A DNA stretch of 64,000 bases from Planctomycetota bacterium (GTDB taxonomy: Bacteria > Planctomycetota > JAJSAM01 > JAJVHW01). The notes below the pieces were generated by a model. It saw only the letters and a list, made by a program, of their open reading frames with translations. It had not been told where the DNA came from and did no database searches. A program made the position numbers and the translations under genes. Where the stretch lies: positions 58,909 to 122,908 of the forward strand of contig JAJFFG010000057.1 of assembly GCA_021776825.1 (NCBI GenBank). Reading direction: 5' to 3'. Of the stretch, positions 47,201-55,500 are shown piece after piece; positions within the stretch are counted from its first letter, which is position 1; each line of letters starts with the position of its first letter.

Positions 47201-50200
47201 CGCCCGTCCGGACCGAAGGCGAGCGTCGTGGGCTGACCGACGTCGATCAGATCGCTGACGTCGAAGCTCACTGGCGACGCGACGTCATCGCCGTAGCGGA
47301 ACTCGATCGAGCCGCTCGTGCCGTGCGCATTGCTGACGTGCAGATCGACGATGCCGGAGCCCGGAGGCGACAGCACCTCGATCGTGTCGAACGACTGCGT
47401 GGCAAACTGCGACGACGGGATCTCCGTCGGGCCGAAGTGCACGACGACGGGCTCGTCGAGGAAGCCGAGGCCGGTGAGCATGATCAGTTCGCCGCCCTGC
47501 TCGGCCGACTCGGCCGGGGCGATCGACGAGAGCGAAGGCGGCGTGCCGAGCTCCATGTGCGAGAGCACGCTCGCTGGGATGATCTCCTTCGTTCCGCCCG
47601 GCGGCTGCCAGCGAACGATGAGGCCCATGCCGAAGCCCTGCTGCATGTACTCGATCACGATGTCGTGGCGGCCGGCGTCGAGGTGGATCGTGCCCTGGCG
47701 CTCGTCCATGTCGTGGAGGCCGTCGTTCGTGACGAGTTCCTGGCCATCGACGTAGAGCTTCGAGCCGTCGTCACTCTCGGTGAAGAAGTCGTACGAGCCG
47801 GTGACGGGCGCGTCGATCGAGCCACTGAAGCGAGCAACGAAGTTCTCGATCGAGGGGACGCCCAGGAACGACGTGTGGTTCTTCGGGACGTTCAGCTCGG
47901 ACACGATCTCCGTATACGTGACGGTCAGCGTGTCGAAGTCCGGCAGGAACGAGAACGAGACGCCCTCGGCGTAGTTCGCAAGCAGCCCGGGGACGTGCGA
48001 TGGATCGACCACCGTGACGACCGTCGTGTCGGAGTGGGTCTTGCCGTCAAGGTCCGTGATCGTCAGCTCGATCGTGTGGACACCCGTCGTGAACGTCACG
48101 TCGGGCGTGACGCCGGACGCGATGATCTGGCCGCCTTCGCGCCAGAAGTAGGACTCGAGGGACATGCCCTGCTCGTGTGTGTGCGAACCGGCCGCGTTCA
48201 GCGTGACGATCTCGACACCGTTCTCGTCCGCGTCCGTGACGGTCTGATGCGGCCCCGCGACCGCGTGCATGAACCCGTGCGTGTCCACGGTCACGCCGTG
48301 GCCGTGGATGGGTACGACGACATCTCCGCTGGAACCGCTGTTGACGAGACGCACCTGGGCCGAGCGGTGCTCTTCGCCATTCGGCGTGAAGATCACGTCG
48401 AACGTGACGGTCGCGCCGGGCAGCAGCGCATATGACGAACTGGCGGTCGTGGAGAAATCGAGCGCGTGCGCCCCCTCGACCGTGATGCTCGTGACGTCGA
48501 CTTCGGCAGTGCCCTGATTGGAGAGCGTCAGCGTCTGTGGTGGCGACGCCGTGAGAAGCACAGTGTCGTCGAACTCGAGCGAGAATGGCGCCACGCTCAG
48601 GATGCCGGAGCCGCCAGTGCCGCCCGTGCGCACGACCTCGATTGCGCTGAGCTTGGCGTTGTCCACACCGGTCACCAGAGTCAGCGAGAGCACGTCGTCG
48701 GAGACAGTCACCTCGCGAGTCAGCGTGTACTTGGTCGCCGTACCGGCCGCTGCCACGAGGTCGAGGTCGTCGGCGATGGTCACGCCCTCGGCCTTGACGT
48801 CGAACACGCGGCTACCCGTAGTGGTCCAGTAGATCTCCGCGAAGTGCAGCGTCACGTCGAACGTGCCGTTGCCCGTCGGCACGCCGTAGGCGAAGTCACC
48901 GTAGCGCTCGCTCTGGTAGAGCGCGTCGTCCTCGGTGCCGGCGATGGCAATGGAGCTGTTGAACGTCGCTCCGCCGGAGAAGTGGTCATCAGGCGTCCAT
49001 GCGCGACCGCCGAGGTCCGTGAAGTCGGAGCCGCCGACGTTGATGCGGAACGCGGCGTTCGGGGCAGAGATGCCCTGCCCGGTCAGGGATACGAGAAGGT
49101 CGCCATCGGGATCGGTGCTGCCGATGCGCAGCGTCGCGGAATGCGCGCGCGCATCCTGCGGAGTGAAGAGCACGGAGACCGTGGTACTGGACCCCACGGG
49201 CAGCGACTGCGGCGCAGTGCCGGCGATGGAGAACGTCGCGGCATCCGGTCCCTCGACCGCGAGTGACGTGACCTCGACGGACCCCGTCCCCGTGCTGTCG
49301 AGTCGGACGAAGAGTTCCGTGCTCGCAATGCCCGTCTGGATCGATCCGAAGTCGAGCGCGGTCGGAGTCGCCTCGAGTCCCGGCGTCTGCGGCAGGACCG
49401 CTGTGCCGATCAGCCCGACGCTGACGATGCCCGCACCGCCGGCGTTGCTCAGGATCGAGACCTGCGCCTGCTTGTCGCCGGTGCTCGTCGGAGAGAACTG
49501 CACGCTGACGCCGCGACTCTCGCCGGGACCGATCAGGTACGAGCTCTCCGCGATCAGGTCGTAATGCGCGGCGTCGACACCGAGCAGGTTGACGCCCGAG
49601 ACGGTGAGCAGCGCATCGCCCGTGTTGGTCATCGAGAACGTCTGGGTCGCACTCGACTCGGAGACGTTCACGAGGCCGAAGTCGAGGTTCTCCGGTGTCA
49701 GTGCGATCGACGGACCGGTCCCACCGGTCTCGACGGGTAGGACCTCGATCGCGGCGATCTTGGCGTTGTCGAGTCCCGTGTCGAGCACGATCGTGAGTGC
49801 GCCGTCCGTGACGGTCGCGGTGTGCATCACGTCGAGTGCGTGCAACGCGCCGACCGTGGCCACGAGATCGAGGTCAGCGAGGATCTTCTCGCCCTCGACG
49901 GTCACGTCGAACAGACGCTGCCCGGGCTGGAACCAGTAGATCTCCGCGAAGCGCAGGTTGACCGCGTACTCACCATCCGGAAGCGGGATCGCGTACGTCG
50001 AGTTGCCGTAACGCTCCGATAGGTACAGCGGATCATCGAGGGTCCCGCCGATCTCACCGGACGACCGGAAGTACGGCGTGCCGCCGGTGAAGTGGGCGTC
50101 GGCCTCCCACTGCGCGCCCTGCGCGTCCAGATAGGTGCCGCCACCACAGTTGATCCGCACTGGGTGCACGTGCGCCTCGTCTGCGCGAACGCGCGTCGGA

Positions 50201-50259
50201 GCGACACTCAGCAAAGTTGCGGCAAGTCCTGCCGCCACGGCGATGTGCAATTTTCTCAT
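44203..50259 (-). CDS. Giant multidomain extracellular carbohydrate-binding protein
   Basis: A 2018-residue protein with a signal peptide. Domain order by pattern: malectin (about 35-178; RINCGGGTYLDAQGA), two choice-of-anchor-D/ASPM-like Ig domains (to about 400), second malectin (403-545), third choice-of-anchor-D (555-655), PKD (660-755), PA14 (760-900; FFTESDDGSKLYVDG), IPT/TIG (910-990), a sorbosone-dehydrogenase/NHL-type beta propeller (1005-1370; DHDHATNGLAFGPLGEMYIS), IPT/TIG (1380-1450), kelch propeller (1460-1760), a beta domain, and a third malectin at the end. It probably binds and perhaps processes glycans outside the cell. ATG 50259 is preferred over GTG 50262 (GAGGA upstream). 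Confidence 0.85.
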   Translation of the reverse strand: MRKLHIAVAAGLAATLLSVAPTRVRADEAHVHPVRINCGGGTYLDAQGAQWEADAHFTGGTPYFRSSGEIGGTLDDPLYLSERYGNSTYAIPLPDGEYAVNLRFAEIYWFQPGQRLFDVTVEGEKILADLDLVATVGALHALDVMHTATVTDGALTIVLDTGLDNAKIAAIEVLPVETGGTGPSIALTPENLDFGLVNVSESSATQTFSMTNTGDALLTVSGVNLLGVDAAHYDLIAESSYLIGPGESRGVSVQFSPTSTGDKQAQVSILSNAGGAGIVSVGLIGTAVLPQTPGLEATPTALDFGSIQTGIASTELFVRLDSTGTGSVEVTSLAVEGPDAATFSIAGTAPQSLPVGSSTTVSVLFTPQDARAHSATLRIGSTDPDGDLLVSLTGQGISAPNAAFRINVGGSDFTDLGGRAWTPDDHFSGGATFNSSIAIAGTEDDALYQSERYGDFAYGVPTGNGTFDVTLHFAEIYWTTTGSRVFDVKAEGVTIADDLDLVAAAGTATKYTLTREVTVSDDVLSLTLVTGVDNAKLSAIEVVRTGGTGGSGILSVAPFSLEFDDTVLLTASPPQTLTLSNQGTAEVDVTSITVEGAHALDFSTTASSSYALLPGATVTFDVIFTPNGEEHRSAQVRLVNSGSSGDVVVPIHGHGVTVDTHGFMHAVAGPHQTVTDADENGVEIVTLNAAGSHTHEQGMSLESYFWREGGQIIASGVTPDVTFTTGVHTIELTITDLDGKTHSDTTVVTVVDPSHVPGLLANYAEGVSFSFLPDFDTLTVTYTEIVSELNVPKNHTSFLGVPSIENFVARFSGSIDAPVTGSYDFFTESDDGSKLYVDGQELVTNDGLHDMDERQGTIHLDAGRHDIVIEYMQQGFGMGLIVRWQPPGGTKEIIPASVLSHMELGTPPSLSSIAPAESAEQGGELIMLTGLGFLDEPVVVHFGPTEIPSSQFATQSFDTIEVLSPPGSGIVDLHVSNAHGTSGSIEFRYGDDVASPVSFDVSDLIDVGQPTTLAFGPDGRLYVGTISGEVKAYTLNDSGDVVATSTYSAIQALGEGRVILAIAFNPSESGPYPAIYVSHSKLFDGSQLYPGKVSVVRGPAYSTVEDLVTGLPASDHDHATNGLAFGPLGEMYISQGGNTNAGVPHSSFGLRDEAALSGAVLVAHLERPGFNGFVSYDQTITPGTANQIGGLDVEVFAPGMRNPYDLVFHSNGEIYATDNGPNLGFGASSTDCGLEGPSPFTSDELNRVRQDEYYGHPNRNRGRTDSRQCVFRSAEASPGAGYTQPIASIPSSSNGIAEYTANTFGGQMRGDLLIVQFNQVLRRYELSAGGDGIDDEHVLGGGGLDVTQGPRGGIYVADYGGNKVLRYTPNEPAPVTFAIRDTFPNSGSVAGGTTQKITGVGFGAIGGTTVLIGGQEMTLTLVTPTEITGLLPAGAGAGAVDVVITTGGTTKTFSKGFRYVGAATGTPGGTWETGPDLPFEMGETSAATIGDEIFTMSGSGNNVVTYDIDASAWHTDTPNLPGTFPGSNHVMMAAVNGKLYVLGGVSPMTAAVHSYSPDTGEWTELTSIQRNGQTYALGGAAVGVIGTKIYVAGGFESFSDTSNATLCYDTATDTWTEVPNLPDPLNHAGGVGFGGKLWVFGGRFGFDFPHDGSDKVQVYDPASDSWDTTTYVMPTARASIGAAVEVNGRLLVMGGEGGGPVNGVFPYVEELDPFTNTWRNLVEMPTPRHGAMPVRAGDGNVYVAGGGLFTGFALSGVLEVFHPEGSGDLVPPTVSLAEAPDQGFEHAPELTLSVVDDVLLSDVTYRFDDGATHVLLSGIGQPFVTGVAFTPDDDDFHALADGAHTLRIEASDAGGNVGVLSWSFYKGAPVGAPTRVNCGGNTHVDGLGQTWLADQGFFDGAMFSTSAGIDGTDEDALYQTERYGSFSYEFAVPDGTYLVQLHFAEIYTGTFDPGSRVASFATEGSIFVADVDISAEVGPLTALVKSFTVTVSDGALTITSVAGIENPKLSAIQFRPQP

Positions 50260-50459
50260 CACGCGGGTCCTCGATTCCCGATGTGAGAAGCAAAGGCCGG
50301 ACCACCGGGCTCAAGTTGCGCCAGACGTTCTCAATTCGAGGCCGGGACGGCGCGGCACGGGCCTTGTGCCTGTCGACCGTCGCGATGGATCTTCGTTCAG
50401 GTGTCTGAACGGTTCCGCCGCGGCGCCGACATACCGCGACAGCGCGGAGGAGCCGTCCG

Positions 50460-51287
50460 ATGAAGCTCTCGATCGTCATCCCCGTCTACAACGAGGAAGC
50501 CACCATCCGCTCGGTGCTCGAGCGTGTGCGCCGCGTTCCGCTTTCCGAAATCGGCGTCGAGCGCGAGATCATCGTCGTCGACGACTGCTCACAGGATGGC
50601 ACGCGGGAGCGCCTCGAGAAGCTCGGTCACCTCGCGGACGTCATCCGCTTCCACGACGTGAACAAGGGCAAGGGCGCCGCGCTCCGCACAGGCTTCGAGG
50701 CCGCGACGGGTGATCTCGTCGTCGTGCAGGACGCCGACCGCGAGTACGACCCGATGGACTACCTGAAGCTGCTACCGCCCATCCTGGATGGCCGCGCTGA
50801 CGTCGTCTACGGCTCGCGCTTCCGCGGTGGCGAGGCCGGTCGCGTCCTCTACTTCTGGCACTACGTCGGAAACCGGGCGCTGACCATGATCAGCAACATG
50901 ACGACCAACCTGAACCTCACGGACATGGAGACTTGCTACAAGATGTTCCGCCGTGAGTGCCTGGCGAGCGTGTCGCTCGAGCAGAACCGCTTCGGGTTCG
51001 AGCCCGAGTTCACCGCGAAGCTCGCGAAGGGCGGCTGGCGCTTCTACGAGGTCGGCATCGGCTACGACGGCCGCACCTACGCCGAGGGCAAGAAGATCGG
51101 CTGGAAGGACGGCGTCGTCGCCCTGGCGTGCATCCTGCGCTACGGCCTGTTCATCAAGCGCGGCCTGCACAGCGCCGGCGGAGCCGGAAGCAACATCGAG
51201 ACCGCGGTCTGGGCCGACGCCCTCCCGGCGACAGCAGAGGCAGAGGTCGCCGTCGCCGAAGAGTCAACGGTCGCCGAGACCGTCTGA
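50460..51287 (+). CDS. Family 2 glycosyltransferase, dolichol-phosphate-mannose-synthase-like
   Basis: A 275-residue protein. GT-A fold motifs: [32 protein letters not shown], and the metal-binding [11 protein letters not shown]; then [10 protein letters not shown] and [15 protein letters not shown], typical of DPM1-like enzymes. It probably makes a polyprenyl-phosphate sugar from a nucleotide sugar at the inner membrane face, to be used by GT-C enzymes such as those at 5088 and 40448. GGAGGAG 7 nt before the ATG. The acidic Ala/Glu tail after about 240 is low complexity. Confidence 0.9.
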   Translation: MKLSIVIPVYNEEATIRSVLERVRRVPLSEIGVEREIIVVDDCSQDGTRERLEKLGHLADVIRFHDVNKGKGAALRTGFEAATGDLVVVQDADREYDPMDYLKLLPPILDGRADVVYGSRFRGGEAGRVLYFWHYVGNRALTMISNMTTNLNLTDMETCYKMFRRECLASVSLEQNRFGFEPEFTAKLAKGGWRFYEVGIGYDGRTYAEGKKIGWKDGVVALACILRYGLFIKRGLHSAGGAGSNIETAVWADALPATAEAEVAVAEESTVAETV

Positions 51288-51313
51288 CGCGTCTGGTTTC
51301 CGGCTCCACGCGC

Positions 51314-51319
51314 TAGCCT
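51314..51319 (+). promoter_or_regulatory. Putative -10 box of a leaderless promoter
   Basis: TAGCCT followed by 6 nt and the GTG start at 51326; no room for a ribosome-binding site. Confidence 0.4.
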
Positions 51320-51325
51320 CGCAGC

Positions 51326-51811
51326 GTGTACACAGTCGCCGTGCTTCCGCCGCCCGAGGCGCTCGGAGAGGTCGAGCAGTTTCGCCGGCTGCACGATCCG
51401 GCGTTTCATCGTGCGCCGCCGCACGTCGCGCTACTGCCGCCGTTCGAACCGATCCGGCGTGACTTCATCGAGCGCTTCGACGGGATCTCGCACGCCGCGT
51501 TCTCGATGTGCCTCGGCGCTCCCGTCGCGGCGGAGATGACGCTCGGCCTCGGCATCACTGAGGGCGAGGGGCACGTGCGGCGACTACGCGCTGCCGTGGT
51601 CGACGCGCTCCTCGACCCGCCCGCGCCGCGCCCGTCCGGAGCGCCGTTCCTGCGGGTCGGCGTGTTCGGCACACTTCCCGAGCTCGAGCTCGCGCGCCGC
51701 AGCCTCTCGACGGTCGACGCGCTTCCTGCGTTTCGCGTCGCACGCGTGACGCTCCTGCTCGAAGACGTCCGTGGGCTGTGGCACGCCGTCCGCGACTGCG
51801 AGCTCTGCTGA
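51326..51811 (+). CDS. Small protein, possibly degenerate 2H-phosphoesterase/RNA-ligase-like
   Basis: A 161-residue protein. AVLPPPEALGEVEQFRRLHD and PPHVALLPPF resemble the first half of 2'-5' RNA ligase/2H phosphoesterases, with H-V-A in place of H-x-S/T. The expected second His motif is absent (FLRVGVFG stands near the right place). It may be an inactive relative, or unrelated. GTG start without Shine-Dalgarno sequence. Confidence 0.55.
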   Translation: MYTVAVLPPPEALGEVEQFRRLHDPAFHRAPPHVALLPPFEPIRRDFIERFDGISHAAFSMCLGAPVAAEMTLGLGITEGEGHVRRLRAAVVDALLDPPAPRPSGAPFLRVGVFGTLPELELARRSLSTVDALPAFRVARVTLLLEDVRGLWHAVRDCELC

Positions 51812-51861
51812 CGCGGGCGATGTCACCAACGGAGCCCCGCCGCAGCGCGTCTCGCGCGGCA

Positions 51862-51915
51862 GGGGCGGATCAGGAGATCCGCCCGTACGGGTGGGTCTCC
51901 TGACCCACCCCGCCG
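51862..51915. repeat. Double hairpin repeat with a shared CGTACG centre
   Basis: The left half (51862-51889) matches 28 of the 31 bases of the inverted repeat at 7888-7918. The right half (51885-51915) is a variant hairpin with arms GGGTGGGTC and GACCCACCC. Both changes from the GGGCGGATC arm are matched in the partner arm. It lies in the gap between the convergent genes ending at 51811 and 51967 and may terminate both; nothing else is seen in the gap. Confidence 0.8.
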
Positions 51916-51966
51916 TCTCGGCAACCGGTCGAGTGGAGCACAGCGCCCCGATGGCGGCGACGTCGG

Positions 51967-53313
51967 CTAGCCGGCAGCGACGGTCAGACCGTCGATGCGG
52001 GTCGTCGGGGCGGCGGTCGAGCCGTGCCACGTGAGGTCGTTCGCGGTCTCGGCGACGCCCTTGAGCATCGTGCGCAGATCGCCAGCGACGGTCAGTTCCT
52101 GTACCGGGTACGAGAGCTTCCCGTCTTCGATCCAGAGTCCGCCGCCGCCGCGGCTCCACGATCCGGCCGCGAGGTTCACACCCATGCCGAACAGTTCGGT
52201 GATGTAGAGCCCCTGCGGGACGTCGCCGATGACCTGCTCCGGCGTGCGGTCACCCGCGGCGAGCACGAGGTTCGACGTGCCGACTCCGGGCGAACCGGTC
52301 GTGCCACGTGACGCGTTGCCCGTGGTGGACGATTCGGTGCGGCGCCCGGAGTAGGAGTCCGCGAGCCAACTCGCGAGACGTCCGGCATCGAAGAGCACCG
52401 TGCGGCGCGAACGCACGCCCTCACCGTCGAACGCGCGACTGCCCTGCCGACGCGGGAGCGTGCCGTCGTCCACCAGCGTCAGCGCAGACGAGCCGACGGT
52501 CTCGCCGAGTGAGTCGGCCAGGAACGTGCCGCGCCGGAACACGGCTGCAGCGGACACGGCGTCCGCCAGCGTGTGCGCGAAATCGCGGGCGACGTCGGGC
52601 GAGAGGATCACGGGGAACGCGCCCGTGGGCGGTTTGCGATACCCGCAGCGCTGGATCGCGCGGCGGGCTGCCTCGCGCCCGACGTCGCCGGCACTCTCGA
52701 GGTCGCTCAGGTGCGCGGCGGCCGACGAGTAGCCATCGCGCTGGCGCTCGCCCTTCTCCCCCGTCGCGAACACGGAGACGTAGACGTAGCAGTCGGTCCG
52801 CGAGCGCTCCCCGGCGAAGCCGGCGCTGTTCGCAATCGCGATATGCGACGTCACACCACCGGCGCGAGCCCCCTCGCTCTGCGTGATCCGCTCGTCGGCA
52901 CGCGCCGCGGACTCGGCCGCCAGGCCCAACTCGCGCCAGGCATCTGCCGTCCATGCAGCGGCGCCGGCATCGACGACGTCGAGCTCGGCGTCGAGCGAAC
53001 CCAGCTCGGACGGATCGGGAAGACCCGCGTTCGGATCGTCGGCGGAAACCTCGGCCAACGCCGCTGCACGGCGCGCTGCGATGCGGACGGCGCCCTCGGT
53101 CGCGTCGTTCGTGTACGCGATGCCGACGCGCCCATCGACGAACGCGCGCACGCCGAGCGAGCGCGAGTGGGAGTCCTGCACCTTCTCCGTCTCGCCGTCG
53201 CGCACGCGCACGGACGTCCCGCGGCTCTCCACAAGGAGCGCGTCCGCACTCGTCGCTCCTGCGTCGACGGCAGATCGCACGGCGATCTGTGCCAGATCGA
53301 GATCGCTGCTCAC
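51967..53313 (-). CDS. pmbA: TldE/PmbA-family metalloprotease subunit
   Basis: A 448-residue protein, the usual length. Family segments: LLVESRGTSVRVRDGETEKV near the N-terminus, LGVRAFVDGRVGIAYTND, VILSPDVARDFAHTLADA, LVDDGTLP and GSPGVGTSNLVLAAGD; C-terminal LSYPVQELTVAGDL. TldE/PmbA lacks the zinc motif and pairs with TldD to degrade unfolded or modified peptides in the cytoplasm. GTG 53313 overlaps the TldD stop (GTGA). Upstream open frame to 53688 is antisense to nothing useful and lies within tldD. Confidence 0.9.
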   Translation of the reverse strand: MSSDLDLAQIAVRSAVDAGATSADALLVESRGTSVRVRDGETEKVQDSHSRSLGVRAFVDGRVGIAYTNDATEGAVRIAARRAAALAEVSADDPNAGLPDPSELGSLDAELDVVDAGAAAWTADAWRELGLAAESAARADERITQSEGARAGGVTSHIAIANSAGFAGERSRTDCYVYVSVFATGEKGERQRDGYSSAAAHLSDLESAGDVGREAARRAIQRCGYRKPPTGAFPVILSPDVARDFAHTLADAVSAAAVFRRGTFLADSLGETVGSSALTLVDDGTLPRRQGSRAFDGEGVRSRRTVLFDAGRLASWLADSYSGRRTESSTTGNASRGTTGSPGVGTSNLVLAAGDRTPEQVIGDVPQGLYITELFGMGVNLAAGSWSRGGGGLWIEDGKLSYPVQELTVAGDLRTMLKGVAETANDLTWHGSTAAPTTRIDGLTVAAG

Positions 53314-54722
53314 GCCGTCCCCCCAACCGTCACGCTGGACAGACGCACACTCGGCATACCCACACCCACCGGAACGGACTGACCGTCCTTGCCGCACATC
53401 CACATGCCCTCGGAGATGCGGTAGTCGGTGCCGACCATGTCGACGCGCGACATCACCTCCGGACCGTTGCCGATGAGGGTGACGTCGCGCAGCGGCGCGG
53501 TGATCTTGCCGTCCTCGATCAGGTAAGCCTCGGTCGCCGCGAAGACGAAGTCGCCCTTGCCGATCTCGACCTGTCCCCCACCAAACTGGACCGCATAGAC
53601 GCCGCGCTCGACCGACCGGATGATCTCCTCGGGGTCGTGCGTTCCGGCCGGCATGAACGTGTTCGTCATCCGCGGCATGGGCGCGCAACGGAAGCTCTCG
53701 CGGCGACCGTTGCCGGTGGCATCGGCGTCCATCAGTCGGGCCGAGAGCCGATCGTGGAGGTAGCCCTTCAGGATGCCGTTCTCGATGAGGACGGTCGACC
53801 CCGACGGACGCCCCTCGTCGTCGACGTTGATGCTCCCGCGCTCGGAGAGCATCGTGCCGTCGTCGATCACCGTCACGAGCGGCGACGCGACCTGCTGGCC
53901 GACCTGGTCGGAGTAGCGGCTGAAGCCCTTCCGGTTGAAGTCGGCCTCGAGGCCATGTCCGACGGCCTCGTGGAGGAGCACGCCGCTATAGGCGTTCCCG
54001 AGCACGACGGTCTGCGGGCCGGCCGGAGCCGGACGGGCCGAGAGGTTGCGAACGGCCTGCTCGGCTGCGCGGCGGCCGAGGACCTCGGCGAGATCGCCGT
54101 CGAGCATCTCGAGGCCGCGCCGCGCGCCATCGCCCGAGAAGCCGGTCGTACGTCGATCGCCGTCCTCGGCCACGCAACCGACGCGCAGCATGAGCATCGG
54201 CTGGACGTCCTCGACGACCACGCCGGCAGACACTGCGACCGCGACGCGGCGCACCTCTTCGGACAGAGAGACCGTCACGCGCACCACGCGCGGGTCCACC
54301 GCCCGTGCCGCACGATCGGCCCGCTCGAGCATCTCGACCTTCGAGCGCGGCGGCGCCACGACGAGCGGCTTCTCGGCGCGATAGAGATCGCGACGCGAAC
54401 CGGGCGTGACGGCAACGGCCGGGACCTCACGGGCATCGTCGGCGATGGCGGCGGCCGTCTGGGCCGCCCGCCGCACCGCCTCGGGCGTGCTCTGCTCCGT
54501 GTAGGCGTAGCCGGTCCGTTCGCCGGCCAAGACGCGCACGCCGACGCCGGCCACGTCCCCCGCCGCAGCCGAACGCACGACACCGTCCTCGAGGGACATG
54601 GAGCTCTCCGAGCGCTGCTCGAAGAATAGGTCGGCGTAGTCTCCGCCGCGCCCCATCGCCTCGGCCAAGATGCGGCCAAGAAGGGCGTCGTCGAACTCAC
54701 CGAGGATGCTGCTGGGATCCAT
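53310..54722 (-). CDS. tldD: TldD-family zinc metalloprotease
   Basis: A 470-residue protein. The zinc-binding HEAVGH motif is at 251-256 in LLHEAVGHGLEADFNRKG; other family segments are VTVIDDGTM, RMTNTFMPAGTHDPEEII and VYAVQFGGGQVEIGKGDFVF. With PmbA it forms the heterodimeric protease that matures or degrades peptides, as known for microcin B17 and CcdA in E. coli. The start at MDPSSILGEF is chosen; the frame is open for another 179 codons upstream but this runs into the divergent gene. No peptide substrate gene is evident next to it. Confidence 0.95.
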   Translation of the reverse strand: MDPSSILGEFDDALLGRILAEAMGRGGDYADLFFEQRSESSMSLEDGVVRSAAAGDVAGVGVRVLAGERTGYAYTEQSTPEAVRRAAQTAAAIADDAREVPAVAVTPGSRRDLYRAEKPLVVAPPRSKVEMLERADRAARAVDPRVVRVTVSLSEEVRRVAVAVSAGVVVEDVQPMLMLRVGCVAEDGDRRTTGFSGDGARRGLEMLDGDLAEVLGRRAAEQAVRNLSARPAPAGPQTVVLGNAYSGVLLHEAVGHGLEADFNRKGFSRYSDQVGQQVASPLVTVIDDGTMLSERGSINVDDEGRPSGSTVLIENGILKGYLHDRLSARLMDADATGNGRRESFRCAPMPRMTNTFMPAGTHDPEEIIRSVERGVYAVQFGGGQVEIGKGDFVFAATEAYLIEDGKITAPLRDVTLIGNGPEVMSRVDMVGTDYRISEGMWMCGKDGQSVPVGVGMPSVRLSSVTVGGTA

Positions 54723-54810
54723 ACTGGCCTCACGACCGCGCGGCGCGCGCGGGCCGGAGAGTGTGCTGGATGCCCTGGAGGCGGGCCAGGGATCGCGGAC
54801 GGCCGGGGGG

Positions 54811-54839
54811 TTGGCCCGGCCCGAGCGGGCTGGTACCGT
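54811..54839 (+). promoter_or_regulatory. Putative promoter of the winged-helix-like gene
   Basis: TTGGCC, 17-nt spacer, TACCGT; the -10 ends 58 bp before the ATG at 54898. It lies in the divergent gap between tldD and this gene. Confidence 0.45.
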
Positions 54840-54897
54840 GTCAGTCTCGCCAGGTCGAAAAGCGGTTCCTCCCCGCATCGCCGCGAGAAACACACCC

Positions 54898-55452
54898 ATG
54901 AGCGCCCGTACCACGTTCCGATTCGAAGCGGCTGGCATCTCATTCGAACTGAGTGGCAGCACTGAGTTCGTCCGAAGACATCTCGAGACGTTCCTCCCCT
55001 TCGTCAATCGCGTTGCCGGGACCTCCGGTTCGAAGGGCGACGCAGGGACACGCACAGGCTCGCGGCCGGTCGATCTGGGCTCGTGGTACACGCAGCACGT
55101 CCCGGATGGCGTGCGGCTCACCATGCAGGACAACATCCTGGTGTTCGCGCTCTGGATGCGTTCGTTCAAGAAGTACATCTTCACGTCGGAAGACATCCGA
55201 CGCGGCTTCGCGGACGTTGGCCAGCCGGAGCCCAAGAGCCTGCTACAGATCCTGGGCACGCTGAAGCGGGATCACAACCTGATCCTCGGTACGGATCGCC
55301 GCGGCGAGTACATGCTGAACACCACGGGCATCGACCGAGCTCGCAAGTTGCTCGGCATTCCGGTCTCGAAGCCGAAGGAGCGCCCGAGCCAGCCTGAGGC
55401 ACCGTCGGGAGACGCGGACATCGCGTCCGCACGGGCGGCCCTGGGGCTGTGA
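54898..55452 (+). CDS. Winged-helix-like protein, first of a tandem paralog pair
   Basis: A 184-residue protein. A short N-terminal beta module, TTFRFEAAGISFELSGSTEF followed by VRRHL, then a Gly/Thr linker (about 40-58), then a helical domain, about 62-160, with the rhythm of a winged helix (DNILVFALWMRSFKKYIFTS, QPEPKSLLQILGTLKRDHNL, RRGEYMLNTTG). The last ~30 residues are Pro/Ser/Ala-rich. The layout is shared with the protein from 55492. I do not know the family; DNA or protein binding is inferred. ATG 54898 is supported by the upstream promoter-like sequence. Confidence 0.7.
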   Translation: MSARTTFRFEAAGISFELSGSTEFVRRHLETFLPFVNRVAGTSGSKGDAGTRTGSRPVDLGSWYTQHVPDGVRLTMQDNILVFALWMRSFKKYIFTSEDIRRGFADVGQPEPKSLLQILGTLKRDHNLILGTDRRGEYMLNTTGIDRARKLLGIPVSKPKERPSQPEAPSGDADIASARAALGL

Positions 55453-55464
55453 TGGACCGGGCTA

Positions 55465-55500
55465 TGAGGGACGTGCTGTGAGGGACGTGCTGTGAGGGAC
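55465..55500 (+). repeat. 14-bp tandem repeat at the start of the second paralog
   Basis: TGAGGGACGTGCTG occurs twice in a row and then as a partial third copy. Each unit contains a GAGGGA ribosome-binding-like core and a GTG, so the repeat multiplies possible start sites for the gene downstream (GTG 55492 or 55510). Confidence 0.8.
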
